From positions 1 through 20,376 of the IMG/VR virus record IMGVR_UViG_3300029893_000085: a DNA stretch of 20,376 nt; one strand, written 5' to 3'. Shown here piece after piece: positions 1 to 8,403 of this stretch. The notes below the pieces were generated by a model, which made no database searches, was not told the origin of the DNA, and saw only the letters and a list, made by a program, of their open reading frames with translations. The translations under genes and the position numbers were made by a program. Within the stretch, counting starts at the first letter, position 1. Every line of letters begins with the position of its first letter. This DNA is from a virus.

Positions 1-244
1 CGCGTTCCTTGCTGACTTGGTCGCATCGGAACGGCTTGCCGTTGACCAGAATGCCAGACGAAATGCGGCGCTCGGCTTCGGCTCTGACCGCAGCCACGCT
101 CGGCGGAACGGGTGTCGCGAGGAAAACGATCAGGTCCGGGTTCGTGCTGTCTACCGCCTCTGTCGTCTCGCGGTTAGGCGTGGGGTTCGCGTAGACGATC
201 TTGCTCGTGCTGTCGCGCTTCACGTACCAGATGCCATTAGCCAT
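1..244 (-). CDS. DUF4376-like phage tail-associated protein (partial, 3' end outside window)
   Basis: Reading leftward from the ATG at 244, 81 codons are open to the window edge, so the C-terminus is missing. The start is fixed by a strong Shine-Dalgarno (AGGAGG) about 5 nt upstream, which overlaps the TAG stop of the preceding LamG gene. The protein starts MANGIWYVKR. Residues 51-80 carry an alpha-helical Arg/Glu/Ala stretch followed by ISSGILVNGKPFRCDQ, which resembles the start of DUF4376-type domains found near phage tail fibre genes. Its position directly after two adhesion-type genes suggests a tail fibre accessory, assembly or tip role, but the function is inferred from context. The small N-terminal part (residues 1-50) is not recognised. 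Confidence 0.75.
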   Translation of the reverse strand, partial: MANGIWYVKRDSTSKIVYANPTPNRETTEAVDSTNPDLIVFLATPVPPSVAAVRAEAERRISSGILVNGKPFRCDQVSKER

Positions 245-252
245 GGTGCCTC

Positions 253-1053
253 CTAGCCATTCGGGAACGCCTTCTTCGGCACTGTGATCTTACGAGCTAC
301 ACCCTTGGTGATGCGCATGTCGTCTATCCATCCGTTGAAATACGCCCCACCGACAACGTAGACGTTCGTGTCCTCGCCGCCGATGAAGAGGGACGGGGCG
401 ATGTCCGGCATCGCGTCGCTGTCGGTCGCGGATGCGACCGCGACGCCGTCCCGGTATATCCTGAAATCGTCGCCCTTGCGTACGCATGCGACGTGGTACC
501 AGGTGTCGATCGCCCATCCGGTCAGCGCGCCTTGGCTGAAATTCACCAGTGTTACGCTGTTCTCTCGGGCGATGAACGTGGGGCCGGTGCCCTCGGTGAG
601 AGTGTTGTCCCAGTTCCAGTAAAGCCCCCATCTGTTTGCGTTTCCCGACATCTGGCCGACCAGCCAGGCTAGCTGATTGATCGTGGAGTTGAAGCGCAGC
701 CAGAACTCGATGGTGAAGTCTTTGCTGCCGAAGTGCCAATCGGCGCTGTCGGGCGTCGTGATGAAGTCGCCCGTCCCGTCGAACAGGGCCGCCGCGCCGC
801 CGAACTTGAATTGAGCCGTGTCGATCTGGGCGTTCCCGTTGGCGGTAAGCGCGTGCTTCTTTTTGTCCACGAACGTCGTGGAACCGTCGTCGCCGTCCAT
901 GTGGGCGAGAAGCACAACCTTGTTCCAAAAAGGATCGCCGGCCAATACGCGCCGTGGCCGATCGAGCACGCGGCCGAAGCGCGACTCTCCCACCGACCGG
1001 ATGAGCCCCGGCCGATTGCGTCGGATCAGACCCGGCGAGCGCGCGACGATCAT
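253..1053 (-). CDS. LamG/concanavalin A-like lectin domain protein, probable tail adhesin
   Basis: This 266-aa protein has a basic, Arg-rich N-terminal stretch (about residues 1-40). From about residue 44 it carries a LamG-3/ConA-like jelly-roll domain. Visible hallmarks are VVLLAHMDGDDGSTTFVD, the FDGTGDFITTP strand, FTIEFWLRF, a WYHVACVRKGDDFRIYRDG core and FNGWIDDMRITKGVAR near the end. Such domains bind carbohydrate or other surface ligands and are common on phage tail tips, so a receptor-binding role is the best inference. The ATG is supported by GGAGGG about 4-5 nt upstream. It lies 31 nt after the preceding gene and 8 nt before the next. An alternative is a non-adhesive virion decoration lectin. 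Confidence 0.88.
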   Translation of the reverse strand: MIVARSPGLIRRNRPGLIRSVGESRFGRVLDRPRRVLAGDPFWNKVVLLAHMDGDDGSTTFVDKKKHALTANGNAQIDTAQFKFGGAAALFDGTGDFITTPDSADWHFGSKDFTIEFWLRFNSTINQLAWLVGQMSGNANRWGLYWNWDNTLTEGTGPTFIARENSVTLVNFSQGALTGWAIDTWYHVACVRKGDDFRIYRDGVAVASATDSDAMPDIAPSLFIGGEDTNVYVVGGAYFNGWIDDMRITKGVARKITVPKKAFPNG

Positions 1054-1084
1054 CTTGCCCTCCGAAGCCTTGGCGAAGGAGCGG

Positions 1085-1495
1085 TCACGACAAATCCTGA
1101 TACTCGGCGGTGAACACGACCGCCTCGGCGACCATGATGGTGACGCCGATCTTGGCGCTCGCTGGCAGAATGATTGCGGCGTTGGGGTCGGCCTTGTCCA
1201 CGAACGTCACCGGCGTCTGCACGGTGGTGTCGGCGACCGTGTAGGCGGCCATGAGTTGGCTCTCGTGCAGCTTCCAGGTCGTGCCGCCGTCGGTCGAGAC
1301 GAACACGTTGCAGCGCTTGGCGGTGCCGGTCGCGGTAGCCCAGCACTTGAGCGAGGTCACGATCGCGCCGTCGGCCCCGGCGGTCAAAAGCGTCGTAATA
1401 GTGCCGGTGCCGTCCAGGTTCGTGTTGGCGGCGCTGACGGCAGCGGCGGCATGCTTGGGGGTCTTGCCGAAGACCGGATCGTTGTTGACAGCCAT
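1085..1495 (-). CDS. Small virion-associated protein of the tail-fibre region (136 aa)
   Basis: The 136-aa protein starts MAVNNDPVFGKTPKHA and is rich in Ala, Thr, Val and Gly, as beta-rich phage structural proteins often are. It resembles a recurrent family of small phage virion proteins with an N-terminal NDP-(V/I)-F-x-KTPK motif, an AANTNLDGTGT segment and a beta-sandwich-like remainder (a FVSTDGGTTWKLHE strand pair near the middle). No enzymatic motif is visible. The start is set by AGGAGA 8-9 nt upstream, which overlaps the TAG stop of the tail-fibre gene. Its place between the fibre and the LamG protein suggests a tail tip, fibre-associated or head decoration component; the exact location is unknown. 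Confidence 0.8.
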   Translation of the reverse strand: MAVNNDPVFGKTPKHAAAAVSAANTNLDGTGTITTLLTAGADGAIVTSLKCWATATGTAKRCNVFVSTDGGTTWKLHESQLMAAYTVADTTVQTPVTFVDKADPNAAIILPASAKIGVTIMVAEAVVFTAEYQDLS

Positions 1496-1506
1496 GGGTC
1501 AATCTC

Positions 1507-2247
1507 CTAGCGGGCGAGGTTAAAGAGGGCGAGGCGGCTGGCGTTCTTCACGCGCGCCGGGGTGGTCGAGAAGGCGAGCAGCGCGCTCGCGTCGAGCGTC
1601 GGCACGCCGCCCGCGGCATCGACGTTCTTGGTCGCGGCGGTGCCGAGGCCGAGCGTGGCGCGCGCGGTCTGAGCGTCGGCGTCGTCCAGGAGCGTGTTGA
1701 TATAGGCCGACACCGGCCCCAGGTTGGCGGACGTGCCGGCGGCGGCGATCGGCTCGCCGTTGGCGTCGAAGCCCAGGAACGTGCTGGCCCTGGCCGCCTT
1801 GTTGGGCAACGCGCCGATGGTCTGGGTATCGTCGTCGGGCTGCCGGAGCGCGCGCGTGGACTTCAATTTGAACTGCTGCATCAGCACATAGGCCTTGTCG
1901 ATATCGGTATTCAAATCCTCGATGCTGATGGAGCCGGCGGGATAGGGGAAATCCGTCGCCCGTTCCACGGGAACGTCAAGGATAAGGTGGATGGTGTTTG
2001 CAGTAGAAGCCGCCCCAAGAACGATGTTCCCGCCCTGGAACCCCCCATCGACGGCGATGCCGGAAGTTGCAAACTGAGTCGAGCTTGTCGGCGAGGCTGC
2101 ATAGGAGAGCGCCGTCGTGCCCGAATAAACCGTGATGTCGGACGACGCGAAGAAGCCCCACGTCGCGGGGATGGTGTACGAGGTCCCCGTGGTCGGGCTG
2201 TAGCTCACCCGAGGGGTGATGTTGTTGACGACGACGTGCGGCGGCAA
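1507..2247 (-). CDS. Short tail fibre / fibre anchor protein
   Basis: The protein has about 246 aa. The N-terminal half has the usual layout of a T7-supergroup fibre anchor: beta-rich start with NNITPRVSYSPTTGTSY and TVYSGTTALSY, then LDVPVERATDFPYPAGSIS and the helix IEDLNTDIDKAYVLMQQFKL. This matches the typical P-x-x-R-x-T-D-(F/Y)-x-x-G segment and the conserved helix of tail fibre N-terminal domains that dock on the tail tube. The C-terminal half is short and Ala-rich (LGLGTAATKNVDAAGGVP) and carries no visible receptor domain. I prefer a TTG start at 2247 because a GGGGGAG ribosome site lies 6 nt upstream; a GTG at 2265 is the alternative and adds six residues. A copy of the four-copy junction motif precedes the gene. 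Confidence 0.8.
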   Translation of the reverse strand: MPPHVVVNNITPRVSYSPTTGTSYTIPATWGFFASSDITVYSGTTALSYAASPTSSTQFATSGIAVDGGFQGGNIVLGAASTANTIHLILDVPVERATDFPYPAGSISIEDLNTDIDKAYVLMQQFKLKSTRALRQPDDDTQTIGALPNKAARASTFLGFDANGEPIAAAGTSANLGPVSAYINTLLDDADAQTARATLGLGTAATKNVDAAGGVPTLDASALLAFSTTPARVKNASRLALFNLAR

Positions 2248-2317
2248 AGTTATCTCCCCCCGCACCCGCTATTAGGTTCTGGTACAATCTTTTCAATGAA
2301 GCGTTCTGGTAGCGGCA

Positions 2318-2337
2318 TGGGGCTGATTTTGGCCCCA
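2318..2337 (-). other. Stem-loop in the leader of the tail-fibre gene
   Basis: A 6-bp GC-rich stem (GGGGCA/TGCCCC type, arms at 2318-2323 and 2332-2337) encloses an 8-nt loop. It begins 14 nt downstream of the junction motif at 2352-2364. No T-run follows on the minus strand, so it does not look like an intrinsic terminator. It could be a 5'-end stabilising hairpin or a processing site in the mRNA leader. Confidence 0.4.
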
Positions 2338-2351
2338 ATCGCCTATTCATA

Positions 2352-2364
2352 CACAGGCCATGAC
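2352..2364 (-). promoter_or_regulatory. Four-copy junction motif, copy 1 (candidate phage promoter)
   Basis: The minus strand reads GTCATGGCCTGTG, identical to three other copies in the window. It starts at the stop codon of the large ejection protein gene (TAG directly followed by the motif) and lies about 105 nt upstream of the tail-fibre start. Copy, strand and junction position are seen directly. A promoter role, for example for a phage-encoded single-subunit RNA polymerase, is inferred. Confidence 0.6.
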
Positions 2365-4728
2365 CTAGGGGAGCGCCGGCCCCCTTGAGGGTTCTAGGTC
2401 TCCGGGCCGCCACCAGAACTCTTGTCCGTACTCCCTTCTGGCCCGGCTTTCCATTCTGGCAAATCTTTGGGCATATTGCGGGTCAAGGGCCATCTGAAGC
2501 TGATCGAACAGCAGCCGGTCGGTGGCGAGCCTGGAATACCAGAGGGTTGTGCCGGGAGTGTTCCGTCTCGCAAACCGCACCGCTTCGGCGGCGAAGTTGG
2601 ATTCCTTGCCCTCGGCTTCCTGAGCGATGTTCCCGAGGGTCAATCGGTAAAGATCGTCCGCGAGCCCGACCGTGGGTCCCAACAAACTCTGTCCGAGGGA
2701 CTGGTCGTATCTTGCCAGGGGAGCATAAAGGAAATCTCCCAGGATACCGGCCCCACCTCCCTGGACAAAGGCCGCACCCCAAAACTTCGGGTCTGTCATA
2801 TCTCTGGGGTCTTTTCCTTGAGCGATGGCTTTCATCTGCACCGCAAGCGCCCCCATGACGGTCATGCCGATGCTGATTGAGGCCATATATCTCCCATAGT
2901 CCCCCCCCTGAATTTCCGAGAGACCGCGCATCAGATGATGGGTGATGACCGTCACCGGAAACGTCTTGTACTGCGCCGTGGCTCGCAGAAGCTCTCCCGC
3001 GAGAGTCCCCGGTTTGGTTTTCCCCAACAACAGGGAACGATCAAAAGCGCCCGGAGAGGGAATGGCGAAGTCCATTTCCGTATCGACCAAGTCCATCAGC
3101 TTGATCGCGGCGTCAAGATTCCCTTCCTTGGCCAGCTTTTCCGGCCACAGGAATTTCACGCCGTCCTGGGAAAACTTGGCCCCCGAGCGGATGGAATCCC
3201 AATCCGCTTCCGTGATCCCGTGTCTTGCGAAGGCTTTCTGGGTCGGCTCGGGAAGGGACGCGAGTTTCTTTCCTGAGTGATCGGCAAGGTAAGCAAGATA
3301 TTCCATGCCAAAAGCCATTTTCCCGGCGTCGGTATGGGGACTCAGTCCCGAGGCTCGCATGACGAACTCGGCGACGCGCCCCGCCAACTCGGGACCGACG
3401 ATCTCGGCTTGGTCTCTTGTCGCTCCGGCGGCCCGGCGGACCCAGGATTCCGCGACCAATCCTGTCCGCGCCGCCGCGTGCCTGTGCTCGGGATTGGCGG
3501 GGTTGAGCAACGAAGCATACCGAGCAATGACTTTCGTCGCTTCCAAGCCATTGAAGGCCGACGTCTGTCGGAGAGTCGCGAAGTCGGAGACGGACGACAG
3601 CATGGCCGTACCAAGCTGAGCCGAGGTCAGCCATTCCCGCACGGAACGGAACGTGTTGGCCCAGAACTCGGACACGGGAGACATGGCTTTCCCCGAAACG
3701 TGCTCGTAAAGGGCCTCCAAGAGATAGGCTTTCCCCTTGCTCACGCCGTTCTTGAGGGCGTGATCGACCAGAAACCTTGCGGTGGAATCGGGGTCGGGTC
3801 CCATGACTCGAAGCAAAGCAATGTCTCTCGCGAGAGAGACGATATGTCCCGTGATCAAAGCATAGATATGAGCCCTTCCCACCCCGAAGGTGTCGTTGAA
3901 CTCCAACCACGCATCCGCCGAGGTCCACTCGAACGCGCGCCGTTCGATCCGGGAATTGGCAAGCTTGACGTGCTTCGGGACTCCGGGATCAAGGTCGCTC
4001 ATGCCGTCGCTGACGATCCGTTTATAGGCGTTTCTTATGATCTCAGCGGCGCGCTCGTCGTTTACTGGAAGCCCGGTTCTCCAATCAACGATACTCAGTT
4101 TTCCGCTGTTTCTTCGCTCCCACATCCAGTCGAAGAATTTCTGCTCTCCCGCTTGAGCTACAAGCCTTCTGGACCAGTGTTGGGGGATTCGCCACGTCTC
4201 TCTCCGGGGCAGGACTCCGCCTGCTTCTTTAAAGGACTTGGCCAGCCAATCGGTTGTCTGCTCCCAGGCTTTCGTGAGCGCGTCGGGATTTTCCCCATAA
4301 AGAGAGCGTACGAATCTCTCGGCCGCGAGCGTTTCCTGTTTCAACCCCGCTGCCTTGGGTCGGAGTCTATCCAGCAATTCCGCAATCCCCCCATAAGCGA
4401 ACGCCCGGAAAGCGTGATACTGTCCTTCCACGCTCTCATGCCCGGCCTTGCCCCACGGGTCTCGGGCAAAAACCGCCCTCACGCCTGCGTTCCAGCCCTT
4501 CTCATGGGTCTGCGCCCACTGTAGAACCCGGTCCTGGGCGATGATCTGGCGGACCTTCTGCACGGCCCGTCTTTCGGCCGCTTCTTTCAAATGGGCCGCC
4601 GCTCTTTCGACCGCGTTCCCCTCGCCCTGGCGCTCAAATTCCTTGATCAGATTCAGGGCTTCCTGGGCCTGTTCGCGCGTGATCCGGCCGGCAAGGACCT
4701 TTTCATCGAGGCATTTTTCGATGGTCAT
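2365..4728 (-). CDS. Large internal virion / DNA-ejection protein (T7 gp16 position)
   Basis: This 787-aa protein is the last of the ejection-module genes. It starts MTIEKCLDEKVLAGRITREQ with a charged helical N-terminus. Most of the protein is predicted helical. Near residues 620-690 there is a Gly/Ala-rich hydrophobic stretch (MASISIGMTVMGALAVQ, FVQGGGAGILGDFLYAP) that could insert in a membrane. The C-terminal segment RRNTPGTTLWYSRLATDRL is a recurring signature of the very large podovirus internal proteins. Unlike T7 gp16, no lytic transglycosylase domain is apparent at the N-terminus. The ATG overlaps the previous stop as ATGA. The expected role is to be carried in the capsid and ejected with the DNA to form a trans-envelope conduit; this is inferred from family and position. 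Confidence 0.8.
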   Translation of the reverse strand: MTIEKCLDEKVLAGRITREQAQEALNLIKEFERQGEGNAVERAAAHLKEAAERRAVQKVRQIIAQDRVLQWAQTHEKGWNAGVRAVFARDPWGKAGHESVEGQYHAFRAFAYGGIAELLDRLRPKAAGLKQETLAAERFVRSLYGENPDALTKAWEQTTDWLAKSFKEAGGVLPRRETWRIPQHWSRRLVAQAGEQKFFDWMWERRNSGKLSIVDWRTGLPVNDERAAEIIRNAYKRIVSDGMSDLDPGVPKHVKLANSRIERRAFEWTSADAWLEFNDTFGVGRAHIYALITGHIVSLARDIALLRVMGPDPDSTARFLVDHALKNGVSKGKAYLLEALYEHVSGKAMSPVSEFWANTFRSVREWLTSAQLGTAMLSSVSDFATLRQTSAFNGLEATKVIARYASLLNPANPEHRHAAARTGLVAESWVRRAAGATRDQAEIVGPELAGRVAEFVMRASGLSPHTDAGKMAFGMEYLAYLADHSGKKLASLPEPTQKAFARHGITEADWDSIRSGAKFSQDGVKFLWPEKLAKEGNLDAAIKLMDLVDTEMDFAIPSPGAFDRSLLLGKTKPGTLAGELLRATAQYKTFPVTVITHHLMRGLSEIQGGDYGRYMASISIGMTVMGALAVQMKAIAQGKDPRDMTDPKFWGAAFVQGGGAGILGDFLYAPLARYDQSLGQSLLGPTVGLADDLYRLTLGNIAQEAEGKESNFAAEAVRFARRNTPGTTLWYSRLATDRLLFDQLQMALDPQYAQRFARMESRARREYGQEFWWRPGDLEPSRGPALP

Positions 4729-6284
4729 TTGAGCCCCATGCAGGCGTCGGCGATCTCTTTCGCCACGCGCTGTTCCTCGGTGATCTGTTCGAGAAGATCG
4801 GACGCTTTCACGGAACGGTCCTCATAGACAACGGTGGGGTCCCTCAAAGCCGCGATTCTCTGGGCCTCGATCAAATCGACGGAATGGACCTCGGGTGTAT
4901 CCAGAGTGTCGGCGGCGGCGATCTTCTCGGCGGCGATCTTGCGGATGGCCGCGCGGCGAGCAACGGGGCCGGGAGTGAACCCCGGATCGAGCGCCCGCGC
5001 CGTGTCGATCCGGTCCAATTCGGCGGCGATGTTCGAGCGTTCCCGCGCGATGATGCTCAATTCCCGGCGCTGTTCCAAAGCCGAGCGCATAGTCTCGGGG
5101 ACGGGGGTATCAGCCAGGAGTTCGTCGCGCCGCCTCAAAAGCGCCCGCCGTTCCGGCAAGGTCAGGTTCGGATTGGCAAGCTCCGATTCGATCACGTCAA
5201 GACGAGCTATAACCCCGGCGAACTCGTCCAGTTTTCCCTCTGTGAACTGCGGGATGATCAGTCTTTCGCGCGCCGCGAGATCAAGGTCCCGCGCCCTCAA
5301 ATCCCCTTCCATGATGTCAAGCGCATCAACGAACGGGCGGCGGACAAGAGAGAACGCCCCGCCGGGAACGATGGGTTCCATCTTGGCCACGGCCGCATAG
5401 GCCGCGTTGAGGGCATCCAGATGGGCCTCGACGCTGACTCCCTTGGGCGCCGATTCCACATCCAAAGCATATCTCTGGGCGACAACGGCCGAGTCCAATT
5501 CATCGAGAGTCAATCCTAGTCCGCTCGCCACCCGCGCCCGCATCGCCTCCCCGATGCCCCGGACGGCGCCACCCAACACGCCGCCGCCGATGCCGGCCGC
5601 AAGAATGTTGACAAGGGACTGCTGCTCTATATCGGCCTTCTTGCGGAGGGGCGCGGTTTTCAGTTCGATGAGGGCTTGAGTCCCGGCAGCAATGGCTCCC
5701 TCCTGCCCCATCGCTTGCAGGATTCTCATGGCCACGGTGCCGGAAAGTCGCGCCGACGCCCCAAAGGGCAAGGCGGCAAGGTTGACCGGATCGCTCAAGG
5801 CCCCCGCCATCACGCCAAGAAACGCCATCGGCCCGGTCCAGGGATTCGAGACCAGCCCCGCGTTGAACGCGAGGTCATGGGCCTCCTTCGCTCTCCGGTA
5901 GGCTTCGGTCTCCAAGGTCGCGGGATCGGGAACTTCGATGTTCCCCTGGTCGCGGGCTTCCTGGAGGGCCTTGCGGAACTGCGTCAACGCCTCGGTGCGC
6001 GTCGGTTGCCCGGCCCCCACGACGAACATCCCCGCTTCCGGGTCTACGCTCTGCTCGGGGAACAGCATCGGGTTGGGAAGTCTTTTCCCAGTGGAACGGA
6101 ACAGCTTCTCGTTGGCGTCCTCGTAAGCCTCATAAAGAAGCCTTTCCTCGGAAAAAAACTGCTCCGCTCTAGAGAAGGCATCCTTCTCTATGTCGAAACG
6201 CTCTTCGCCCGTGCGCGGATTCGTCGGCGTGAACCCGCTGAAAGGCAATCGGGAATCGGGGATGCGCTCAAGGGCTAACAACAT
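4725..6284 (-). CDS. Internal virion / ejection protein with coiled-coil C-terminal half
   Basis: The protein has 519 aa from the ATG at 6284 (MLLALERIPDSRLPFSGF). That start has a GGGGA ribosome site 6 nt upstream and overlaps the previous gene by 17 nt. A longer TTG version from 6317 is less likely. The middle holds two hydrophobic Gly/Ala-rich segments, GPMAFLGVMAGALSDPVNLA and ILAAGIGGGVLGGAVRGIG. The C-terminal half is strongly helical and charged, with repeated Arg/Glu/Ala heptad-like runs such as LPERRALLRRRDELLAD and IARERSNIAAELDRID. The mix of membrane-seeking segments and coiled coil, and the position between two large ejection-type genes, indicate a component of the podovirus ejectosome. 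It may correspond functionally to part of T7 gp15 or gp16. No catalytic motif is visible. Confidence 0.78.
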   Translation of the reverse strand: MLLALERIPDSRLPFSGFTPTNPRTGEERFDIEKDAFSRAEQFFSEERLLYEAYEDANEKLFRSTGKRLPNPMLFPEQSVDPEAGMFVVGAGQPTRTEALTQFRKALQEARDQGNIEVPDPATLETEAYRRAKEAHDLAFNAGLVSNPWTGPMAFLGVMAGALSDPVNLAALPFGASARLSGTVAMRILQAMGQEGAIAAGTQALIELKTAPLRKKADIEQQSLVNILAAGIGGGVLGGAVRGIGEAMRARVASGLGLTLDELDSAVVAQRYALDVESAPKGVSVEAHLDALNAAYAAVAKMEPIVPGGAFSLVRRPFVDALDIMEGDLRARDLDLAARERLIIPQFTEGKLDEFAGVIARLDVIESELANPNLTLPERRALLRRRDELLADTPVPETMRSALEQRRELSIIARERSNIAAELDRIDTARALDPGFTPGPVARRAAIRKIAAEKIAAADTLDTPEVHSVDLIEAQRIAALRDPTVVYEDRSVKASDLLEQITEEQRVAKEIADACMGLK

Positions 6285-8403
6285 TGGGGGTCCCCACCGG
6301 GGCAACTGTTCTTGCAACGACGCCCCTCAGATTGAGCCGCCACGGCTTGTTGGTTTCCGGGATTCTCGCCGCGAGCCCGTTGAACCGGACCTCGTATATA
6401 CCTTGACCGACGGACCAGAGAGTGCCGTTGCGCCGGATGTCCTCGGCCGTCACCTTCTTCCCGTCGCCGTGAACTCCCGGACCCGACGCGATCAGGTCAT
6501 CATCGGTCAAACCGCTCATCAGGGAATCAAACTCTCCCTGTTTCATGAATCGTTGAGGCGGGACGAGTTTTCTTCCACGATACTTGACGGTCCCCCCAAG
6601 GACCATATCCACGGCTTTATCAAGACGGGAAGCGTCGAGTTTTCCGGTCACGTCCCCCGCGAGACCCGCATCCGCGGCGTAGAGGGCGAGGCTCATTTCC
6701 TCCACGAGTCCTCGGGTTTCCGGCATCAGGGCAAGGGCATCCCCGACCTTTCTGTTGACCAGATCGCGTCTTGCCAAATCGTTTTCGGGTATTACTTTGG
6801 GATTCGCCTTCATGGTCTGCTCGCCCAGGAATCCCATTCTCGCCACGTCCGGGGCCTCCAGAGCGAGCATCGCGAAGCCGGCAAACAACCGGGCCGATTG
6901 GTCTTTCTTGATAAGCTCGTTTGAAACTCTTGAAAGATGTTCCGGTCCCATCCCGTCCGCCAGCATGGCCGCGAATTGGGCTTTGTCCTTTTCCGGCATT
7001 GCAGAGATGGCCCCCGAAAGCCGGCCGATCTCGTCCTTGGTCAGCGGCAGAACAGGGACTCTTTCGACGGCCGACAGGTTCTCGGCTGCGGCTACTCTTT
7101 GCCTGAGAGCTTGTCTCGGGTCCTTGGTCCAGTCAATCGGAGCGAGAGGAACGTTGTGGATCGAGGCAAGAGTCCCCAAAGCATCGTTCTTGATCGCGTT
7201 GGCCTTGGCAGCATGGGCTTTTTGCAGGGCCTCGAATCGCAACGCCCCCATCGCCCCCGAAGAAGGATCGGCAGCCTGTTTCCCGGCGTCCGCCAGAACC
7301 GCCGCTTGTATGTCAAGCGGAAGTTTGGAAAACGCGGACACGTCCCGCTGCAATTGGATTCCGTCCGTGAGCCGGCGGGAAAGCTCCGGGTCGCCCGCCG
7401 CTCTCGCTCTCCGGGCCAGGGCCAGGGTTTTCACCTCGTCCACCGGCCGCCCGAGACTTAAACGAATCATATCTTCCGCCGCCTCGGCGCGGATGTCGGA
7501 CAGTTCCTTGCCCCGAATGGATTCCAGGTTATGGACCTCCTTGCGCGCGTGCGTGATCAGTCTCTCGCGCCGCCCGCTGTCCAATTTCAAGTCCGGGTCG
7601 TCGCGAAATTTGTTCAGAACGTCCTCGGCCGCTTGTAGACCGGCGGCCCCACCGCCCGCCTTACGATAGGCTTCGATGGCCGATCGTGCAACCGAGTGTC
7701 CCTCTCCGGTTTCAGCCAAACGGTCCCGATAGTTGTTGGCGATCTCTTCATCGATCAGTCCGGCTTCCATGCCCCTCCGAAGTTGCACTTCCACTTCGGC
7801 AATGGCTTTCCCGTATGCCTCGCTCCCGAAGTGTCCTCCTGCGGCAAGGGCGTCGGCATCCTGCATGTGCTTTTCGAGGGTGGACTTGTAGGCGACGGCC
7901 GCCAAGGCATCATCCCGCGCCTGTCTCTGGGTGAGGACGTGGGTATACCCCTGCCTCCCGTACTTGTTGACGATGGTCGCCGCCGAACCTCTCAGAGCGT
8001 CTGGGACGTTCTGTAGGACTCCAGCGCTGTAGCCTTCCAAGGCCTGCTGGAACCCCTCGGGGTCGTTCTTATGCCCGACCTGGATTTCCGAGACGTGACG
8101 TTGAACGTCGATCTCAAGCTCGGCGAGGTATCTCTGGAATTGGGCTTTCTGTCTCGCCCTTCCCGCCGGCCCGGACGTATCGACCTGAACCATGCGAAGG
8201 TTGCCGAACTCGTCGCGTGTGACGGCGTTGTTGCCCTCGATCTCAGCCTGAGCGACGGCTTCCTTTTCCGCCTCGCGGGAAATGTCCTGACCAATAGCGG
8301 CCAGCCCAAGCCCAAGCGTTCTCAACCCCGCGCCCGCGTCCCCGGCGCGGATGACGCCGACGTTCTGCAGAACCTCTTGCGCTCGGATGGTGGGAAGGGC
8401 CAT
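6268..8403 (-). CDS. Large internal virion protein (T7 gp15 position)
   Basis: This 711-aa protein starts MALPTIRAQEVLQNVGVIRA, then a short Gly/Ala segment (GLRTLGLGLAAIGQDIS) leads into a long, almost entirely helical body with many Ala, Glu, Arg and Gln residues. The body includes repeated segments of the type EAYGKAIAEVEVQLRRGMEA and AGLIDEEIANNYRDRL, also found in large podovirus core and ejection proteins. Near the C-terminus a beta segment, GTLWSVGQGIYEVRFNG, is visible. The start shares one base with the previous stop (TGATG), so translation is probably coupled. The inferred role is as an internal core protein ejected into the periplasm. It has no transmembrane helix of normal length and no enzyme motif I can see. 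Confidence 0.8.
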   Translation of the reverse strand: MALPTIRAQEVLQNVGVIRAGDAGAGLRTLGLGLAAIGQDISREAEKEAVAQAEIEGNNAVTRDEFGNLRMVQVDTSGPAGRARQKAQFQRYLAELEIDVQRHVSEIQVGHKNDPEGFQQALEGYSAGVLQNVPDALRGSAATIVNKYGRQGYTHVLTQRQARDDALAAVAYKSTLEKHMQDADALAAGGHFGSEAYGKAIAEVEVQLRRGMEAGLIDEEIANNYRDRLAETGEGHSVARSAIEAYRKAGGGAAGLQAAEDVLNKFRDDPDLKLDSGRRERLITHARKEVHNLESIRGKELSDIRAEAAEDMIRLSLGRPVDEVKTLALARRARAAGDPELSRRLTDGIQLQRDVSAFSKLPLDIQAAVLADAGKQAADPSSGAMGALRFEALQKAHAAKANAIKNDALGTLASIHNVPLAPIDWTKDPRQALRQRVAAAENLSAVERVPVLPLTKDEIGRLSGAISAMPEKDKAQFAAMLADGMGPEHLSRVSNELIKKDQSARLFAGFAMLALEAPDVARMGFLGEQTMKANPKVIPENDLARRDLVNRKVGDALALMPETRGLVEEMSLALYAADAGLAGDVTGKLDASRLDKAVDMVLGGTVKYRGRKLVPPQRFMKQGEFDSLMSGLTDDDLIASGPGVHGDGKKVTAEDIRRNGTLWSVGQGIYEVRFNGLAARIPETNKPWRLNLRGVVARTVAPVGTPNVVSP

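Noticed and set aside
1-2265. Diversity-generating retroelement (suggested by the BPP-1-like gene set)
   Set aside because: No reverse transcriptase, C-type lectin variable region or template/variable repeat pair is visible in the window. It could lie outside the left edge.
3277-4524. Long plus-strand open frame (about 415 codons) opposite the large ejection protein
   Set aside because: It lies entirely opposite a well-supported minus-strand gene, has no ribosome site or recognisable protein features, and is the expected shadow in a GC-rich genome.
5871-5886. Plus-strand GGTCATGGGCCT that resembles the four-copy junction motif
   Set aside because: It has an inserted base, lies on the opposite strand and is in the middle of a gene, so I take it as chance similarity.
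4725-6317. TTG start at 6317 for the second ejection gene
   Set aside because: A rare start codon without a supporting ribosome site that would overlap the previous gene by 50 nt; the ATG at 6284 has a ribosome site.
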